Below are positions 60,770-64,000 of a DNA stretch of 64,000 bases, piece by piece. Position 1 is the stretch's first letter. Every line of letters begins with the position of its first letter. Source of the DNA: Pacificispira spongiicola (GTDB lineage Bacteria; Pseudomonadota; Alphaproteobacteria; UBA8366; Aestuariispiraceae); assembly GCF_012926505.1 (NCBI RefSeq), contig NZ_JABBNT010000001.1:248001-312000 (forward strand), in the 5' to 3' direction. The translations under genes were made by a program, and so were the position numbers. The notes under the pieces are model-generated. The model was given only the letters and a program-made list of their open reading frames with translations, ran no database searches and was not told the DNA's origin.

Positions 60770-63544
60770 ATGACAAGAAGAATGTTGATCGACGCGACCC
60801 ATCCGGAAGAAACCCGGGTAACGGTCGTAAATGGCAACCGTCTTGAGGAATTCGACTACGAAACCACAACGAAGCAGCAGATCAAGGGCAATATCTACCT
60901 CGCGAAAGTAACGCGGGTCGAACCTTCCCTGCAGGCGGCTTTTGTGGAATATGGCGGCAACCGCCATGGGTTCCTGGCGTTTTCGGAAATTCATCCCGAC
61001 TATTACCGCATCCCGGTCGGCGACCGCGAAGAACTCGTCGATGACGAGGACGGCGACGACAACGGCGATGCCGAGGGCAGCGACGGTGACGGTGAAAACG
61101 GCGCCGTAGAGGATATGGGGGCCAGCGAAGGCGTCGACGAAGCCGTCGAAGAAGCCGCCCGCCGCCGCCCGCGCCTGCGCCGCCAGTATAAAATTCAGGA
61201 AGTCATCAAACGCCGCCAGGTCATGCTGGTGCAGGTCGTGAAGGAAGAACGCGGCAACAAGGGCGCCGCGCTGACGACCTATCTGTCGCTTGCCGGCCGC
61301 TATTGCGTCGTCATGCCGAACACGTCGCGTGGCGGCGGCGTCAGCCGCAAGATCGCGAATGTCGCGGACCGCAAGCGCCTGAAGACGATCCTGTCCGAAC
61401 TGGAAGTGCCGGAAGGCATGGCCGTCATCCTGCGCACCGCCGGGGCCGAACGGTCCAAGGCGGAGGTGAAGCGCGATTTCGACTATATCATGCGCCTGTG
61501 GGACGAAATCCGGGAAAACACCCTGGGATCGACCGCGCCCAGCCTGATCCATGAGGAAGGCAATCTGATCAAGCGCGCCATCCGCGATGTCTACGACAAG
61601 GATATCGAGGAAGTGCTGGTCGCCGGGGACGACGGCTATCGGATCGCCAAGGACTTCATGAAGGCCCTGATTCCGAGCCACGCGAAGAAGGTCCAGCCCT
61701 ATAAGGACGAGCAAGGCATCCCGCTGTTCCACCGCTATCAGGTCGAACAGCAACTGGCGCTGATCCACGAACCGACGGTGCAGTTGCGTTCCGGCGGGTC
61801 CATCGTGATCCACCAAACCGAAGCCCTGGTCGCGATCGACGTCAACTCCGGCAAGTCGACCCGCGAACGCCATATCGAAGAAACCGCGCTGAAGACCAAC
61901 CTGGAAGCGGCGGAGGAAGTGGCCCGTCAGCTGCGCCTGCGCGATCTGGCCGGGCTGATCGTCATCGATTTCATCGATATGGACGAATCCCGCAACGACC
62001 ACGCGGTAGAACGCCGCCTGAAAGAAGCGCTGCGGCGCGACCGGGCGCGCATTCAGGTCGGCCGCATTTCCGCCTTCGGGCTGATGGAAATGTCGCGTCA
62101 GCGTCTGCGCCCCAGCCTGATCGAGGCGATGAGCCAGCCCTGCCCGACCTGTGGCGGCGTCGGTTATATCGTGTCGACGGAATCGGCGGCGCTGATGGTT
62201 ACCCGCGCGATTGAGGAAGAGGGCCTGCGCAAGCGCGCCTCTGCCCTGACCGTGAAGGTGCCGGGTTCCGTCGCCCTGTATGTGCTGAACCACAAACGGT
62301 CGATCCTGATGGACATGGAGGCCCGCTACGGCTTCACCGTCACGATCGAGGCCGTCGACGGCCTGCTGCCGCCGCATTACGAAATCCAGCGCGCCGGACA
62401 GGTCGAGGGCGAAGAGGTTACCGCGAAGGAAGAGCGTTCCGGTGGTGACCGACCGGCCCGCAACGACCAGGAAGAAGACCGCAACAATCGCCGACGCAGC
62501 CGCCGGGGCGGACGCCGTCGGGGACGCCGGGACGACGAGGCCCCGCGCGACGAGTTCGACGATGCCGAAGCCGCCGAGGATGTCGAAGACACCGCAGACG
62601 ATCAGACGGACGGCACGCCGGAAACCGGCGACAGCGAAGACGATCAAAACCGGAAGCGCCGCAAACGGGGCCGCCGGGGTGGTCGTCGTCGCAACCGGAA
62701 CCGGAACGACGAGAACCCGCAGGACCAGTCCGCCGAGGGCGATGCCGAAGGCGATAGCGCCGACGACGGTTCCGACGAGACGGATGGGACACAATCCGAC
62801 GAGACGGGCGAAACCGCCGCGCAGGAAGGCGGGGAGCGCAGCAAGCGCCGCCGTCGCGGGCGCGGTCGCGGCCGTGGCCGGTCGGCGGAAGCTCAGGACG
62901 GTACGTCGGAAACGGACGACCAGACCGACGGTAACGCGGCCCCGGCTGAAGCCTCCGTTGCTGCCCCGAATGAGGTCCCGAATGACGCCCCTGCTGAAGT
63001 GACGTCTGCCGAACCGGAACCGGCTGAAGCCCAATCGGGCGCCCAATTGGGGGCCCCTGCCGAATCCCAGGCAGAATCCCAGACCGAAGCGCCTGAGGAA
63101 GAAGCCCCGGCCAAGAAGCCGCGTCGCAGCCGTAAGAAAGCCGCTGCCGCGAAACCGGAACCGGCGGAAGCCGCGACGGGCGCTTCGGCGGACGCCGTAA
63201 CGGAACCGGCCTCGGAAGCCGAACAGGCTGAACCGAAAGCGGCCAAGCGGAAACCTGCCAAAAAGGCAGCGGCCAAGAAGGCCCGTGCTTCTCGCAAGAA
63301 GGCCGCTGCCGCGAAGCCGGAAGCCGCCGAACCGGTAGCAGAGGACGCCGCGGTTGAACCGGATGCAAAGCCCGAGACGCAAGCCGCGGCCGCCGCCCAA
63401 CCGGAAATGGTGACCGAAGCCGCGCCGGAACCTGTTTCCGAGCCGGTATCCGAATCCGAACCGGCGCCCGAAGCAGAACCGACCCCGGAACCCGCCAACG
63501 ACCAGCCGAAGAAAAAGGGCTGGTGGAACCGGGTTCTCGGCTGA
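60770..63544 (+). CDS. rne: Ribonuclease E
   Basis: 924 residues; the main endoribonuclease and degradosome scaffold. N-terminal half: RMLIDATHPEETRVTVV start, S1 domain (about 38-170) interrupted by an acidic insert of about 40 residues (DDEDGDDNGDAEG onward), catalytic Asp in AIDVNSGKST (about 357) and VIDFIDMDESRND (about 400), and the zinc-link CPTCGGVG (about 458). C-terminal half: disordered, with Arg-rich and acidic stretches, a repeated RKKAAAAKPE motif and the ending KKKGWWNRVLG. GAGGTAGGAAT precedes the ATG at 60770. Confidence 0.97.
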   Translation: MTRRMLIDATHPEETRVTVVNGNRLEEFDYETTTKQQIKGNIYLAKVTRVEPSLQAAFVEYGGNRHGFLAFSEIHPDYYRIPVGDREELVDDEDGDDNGDAEGSDGDGENGAVEDMGASEGVDEAVEEAARRRPRLRRQYKIQEVIKRRQVMLVQVVKEERGNKGAALTTYLSLAGRYCVVMPNTSRGGGVSRKIANVADRKRLKTILSELEVPEGMAVILRTAGAERSKAEVKRDFDYIMRLWDEIRENTLGSTAPSLIHEEGNLIKRAIRDVYDKDIEEVLVAGDDGYRIAKDFMKALIPSHAKKVQPYKDEQGIPLFHRYQVEQQLALIHEPTVQLRSGGSIVIHQTEALVAIDVNSGKSTRERHIEETALKTNLEAAEEVARQLRLRDLAGLIVIDFIDMDESRNDHAVERRLKEALRRDRARIQVGRISAFGLMEMSRQRLRPSLIEAMSQPCPTCGGVGYIVSTESAALMVTRAIEEEGLRKRASALTVKVPGSVALYVLNHKRSILMDMEARYGFTVTIEAVDGLLPPHYEIQRAGQVEGEEVTAKEERSGGDRPARNDQEEDRNNRRRSRRGGRRRGRRDDEAPRDEFDDAEAAEDVEDTADDQTDGTPETGDSEDDQNRKRRKRGRRGGRRRNRNRNDENPQDQSAEGDAEGDSADDGSDETDGTQSDETGETAAQEGGERSKRRRRGRGRGRGRSAEAQDGTSETDDQTDGNAAPAEASVAAPNEVPNDAPAEVTSAEPEPAEAQSGAQLGAPAESQAESQTEAPEEEAPAKKPRRSRKKAAAAKPEPAEAATGASADAVTEPASEAEQAEPKAAKRKPAKKAAAKKARASRKKAAAAKPEAAEPVAEDAAVEPDAKPETQAAAAAQPEMVTEAAPEPVSEPVSESEPAPEAEPTPEPANDQPKKKGWWNRVLG

Positions 63545-63553
63545 CCCGACATA

Positions 63554-63587
63554 ATCCCGCGCCCTGCCTGAAAACGGGGCGCGGGAT
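63554..63587 (+). terminator. Hairpin between rne and bcp
   Basis: Perfect 11-bp stem ATCCCGCGCCC / GGGCGCGGGAT (63554-63564 and 63577-63587), ten bases past the rne stop. Only a CCTTTG stretch follows and no clear T-run, so it may be an incomplete terminator or a 3' stabiliser allowing read-through into the peroxiredoxin gene. Confidence 0.55.
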
Positions 63588-63619
63588 GTCGATCCTTTGA
63601 AGAACAGGAGGCTTGTCCG

Positions 63620-64000
63620 ATGGCTCTCGAAATCGGCGATTCCGCACCCGACTTCACCCTGCCGACCGATGGCGGCGGATCGATCACCCTGTCCGATTTG
63701 AAGGGCAAGCCGGTCATCGTCTATTTCTACCCGAAAGACGATACGCCGGGTTGCACCAAGGAAGCCTGCGGCTTCCGCGACGCCATGCCGGATTTTTCAG
63801 GTGTCGGCGCGACGGTGATCGGTATCTCCAAGGATACCGCCGCGAAGCATGACAAGTTCAAAACCAAATACGAATTGAACTTTCCCTTGGCCGCCGACGT
63901 GGACGGCACCGTTTGCGAAGCCTTCGGCACCTGGATCGAAAAATCGATGTATGGCCGGAAATATATGGGCATCGACCGCGCCACCTTCCTGATCGACGCG
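63620..64000 (+). CDS. bcp: Thioredoxin-dependent thiol peroxidase (Bcp/PrxQ), 3' end outside window
   Basis: Visible 127 residues start MALEIGDSAPDFTLPTDGG after a CAGGAGG ribosome binding site. The active site is FYPKDDTPGCTKEACGFRD, with the peroxidatic Cys (TPGCT) and the resolving Cys five residues later, the Bcp pattern. Then VIGISKDTAAKHDKF and GRKYMGIDRATFLID. It reduces hydrogen peroxide and organic hydroperoxides in the cytoplasm. The last residues are beyond the window. Confidence 0.95.
   Translation, partial: MALEIGDSAPDFTLPTDGGGSITLSDLKGKPVIVYFYPKDDTPGCTKEACGFRDAMPDFSGVGATVIGISKDTAAKHDKFKTKYELNFPLAADVDGTVCEAFGTWIEKSMYGRKYMGIDRATFLIDA

Noticed and set aside
60465-60846. Short + strand open frames across the stem-loop array that could encode a leader peptide
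   Set aside because: Repeat spacing of 24, 25 and 26 breaks any reading frame, and no ribosome binding site was found; structure explains the repeats better.
60452-63400. Open frame of about 980 codons antisense to rne
   Set aside because: It is low-complexity Arg/Gly/Phe/Leu sequence produced by the GC-rich, charged rne tail; RNase E on the + strand has complete motifs.

Overview
The window reads as a high-GC alphaproteobacterial chromosome, most likely from the Rhodospirillales or a close relative. The evidence is a PBP1a / AmiC / RNase E block, an RNase E with an acidic insert and a long charged tail, a short PAS protein of the PF07310 type, a dgcN-dgcA pair, and many solute-binding ABC transporters typical of soil or marine heterotrophs. 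This assignment is inference; there is no rRNA or other marker gene to confirm it.

Layout. (1) 1-8.1 kb: two ribose/xylose-type sugar ABC systems. A partial permease plus a single-domain ATPase lie on the + strand. On the - strand an operon-like run holds a GntR regulator, binding protein, double ATPase, two permeases and an SMP-30 lactonase; a rho-independent terminator follows the binding-protein gene. (2) 8.1-8.75 kb: a decayed IS3-family transposase remnant. (3) 8.7-22.8 kb: a nitrate respiration island, narK1-narK2-narG-narH-narJ-narI with a PpiC-type isomerase, a beta carbonic anhydrase and a DUF2478 protein downstream. A divergent Crp/Fnr regulator without Fe-S cysteines, a cysteine-less carboxymuconolactone-decarboxylase-like protein and nnrS lie next to it. 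Two Fnr/Dnr-type boxes sit between the regulator and narK1. (4) 23.4-30.7 kb: a putrescine/spermidine-type ABC transporter operon ending in two flavin oxidases, with an XRE-cupin regulator upstream. (5) 31.0-43.9 kb: a large catabolic block. It holds a DapA-family aldolase, a DAO-type oxidase, LysR, aldehyde dehydrogenase and a second, paralogous polyamine-type ABC transporter. A CaiC-like acyl-CoA ligase and a CrtI/PYROXD2-type flavoprotein sit between the transporter genes. The last gene is an amidohydrolase-fold protein that lacks most metal ligands.

(6) 43.9-45.4 kb: an AT-rich patch beside tRNA-Ser(GCU), with an unknown membrane protein and a truncated HlyC-type toxin-activating acyltransferase. 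(7) 45.5-49.3 kb: a two-component Rieske oxygenase (oxygenase, LysR, reductase) and a flavodoxin-like protein. (8) 49.5-53.1 kb: a PAS protein, an AcuI-type reductase and the D-glutamate catabolic pair dgcA/dgcN. (9) 53.3-55.8 kb: a DUF1800/DUF1501 pair. (10) 55.8-64 kb: PBP1a, AmiC, RNase E and a Bcp-type peroxiredoxin cut by the window end.

The most unusual signal is non-coding. Upstream of rne, between 60458 and 60571, lie five tandem stem-loops with a period of about 25 nt. Each has a 5-bp stem and a 4-nt loop. One unit carries a compensatory base-pair change, and the spacing is not a multiple of three. This looks like a selected RNA structure in the rne leader. The second most interesting item is the catabolic/transport operon at 34.3-43.9 kb, whose substrate cannot be read from the sequence.
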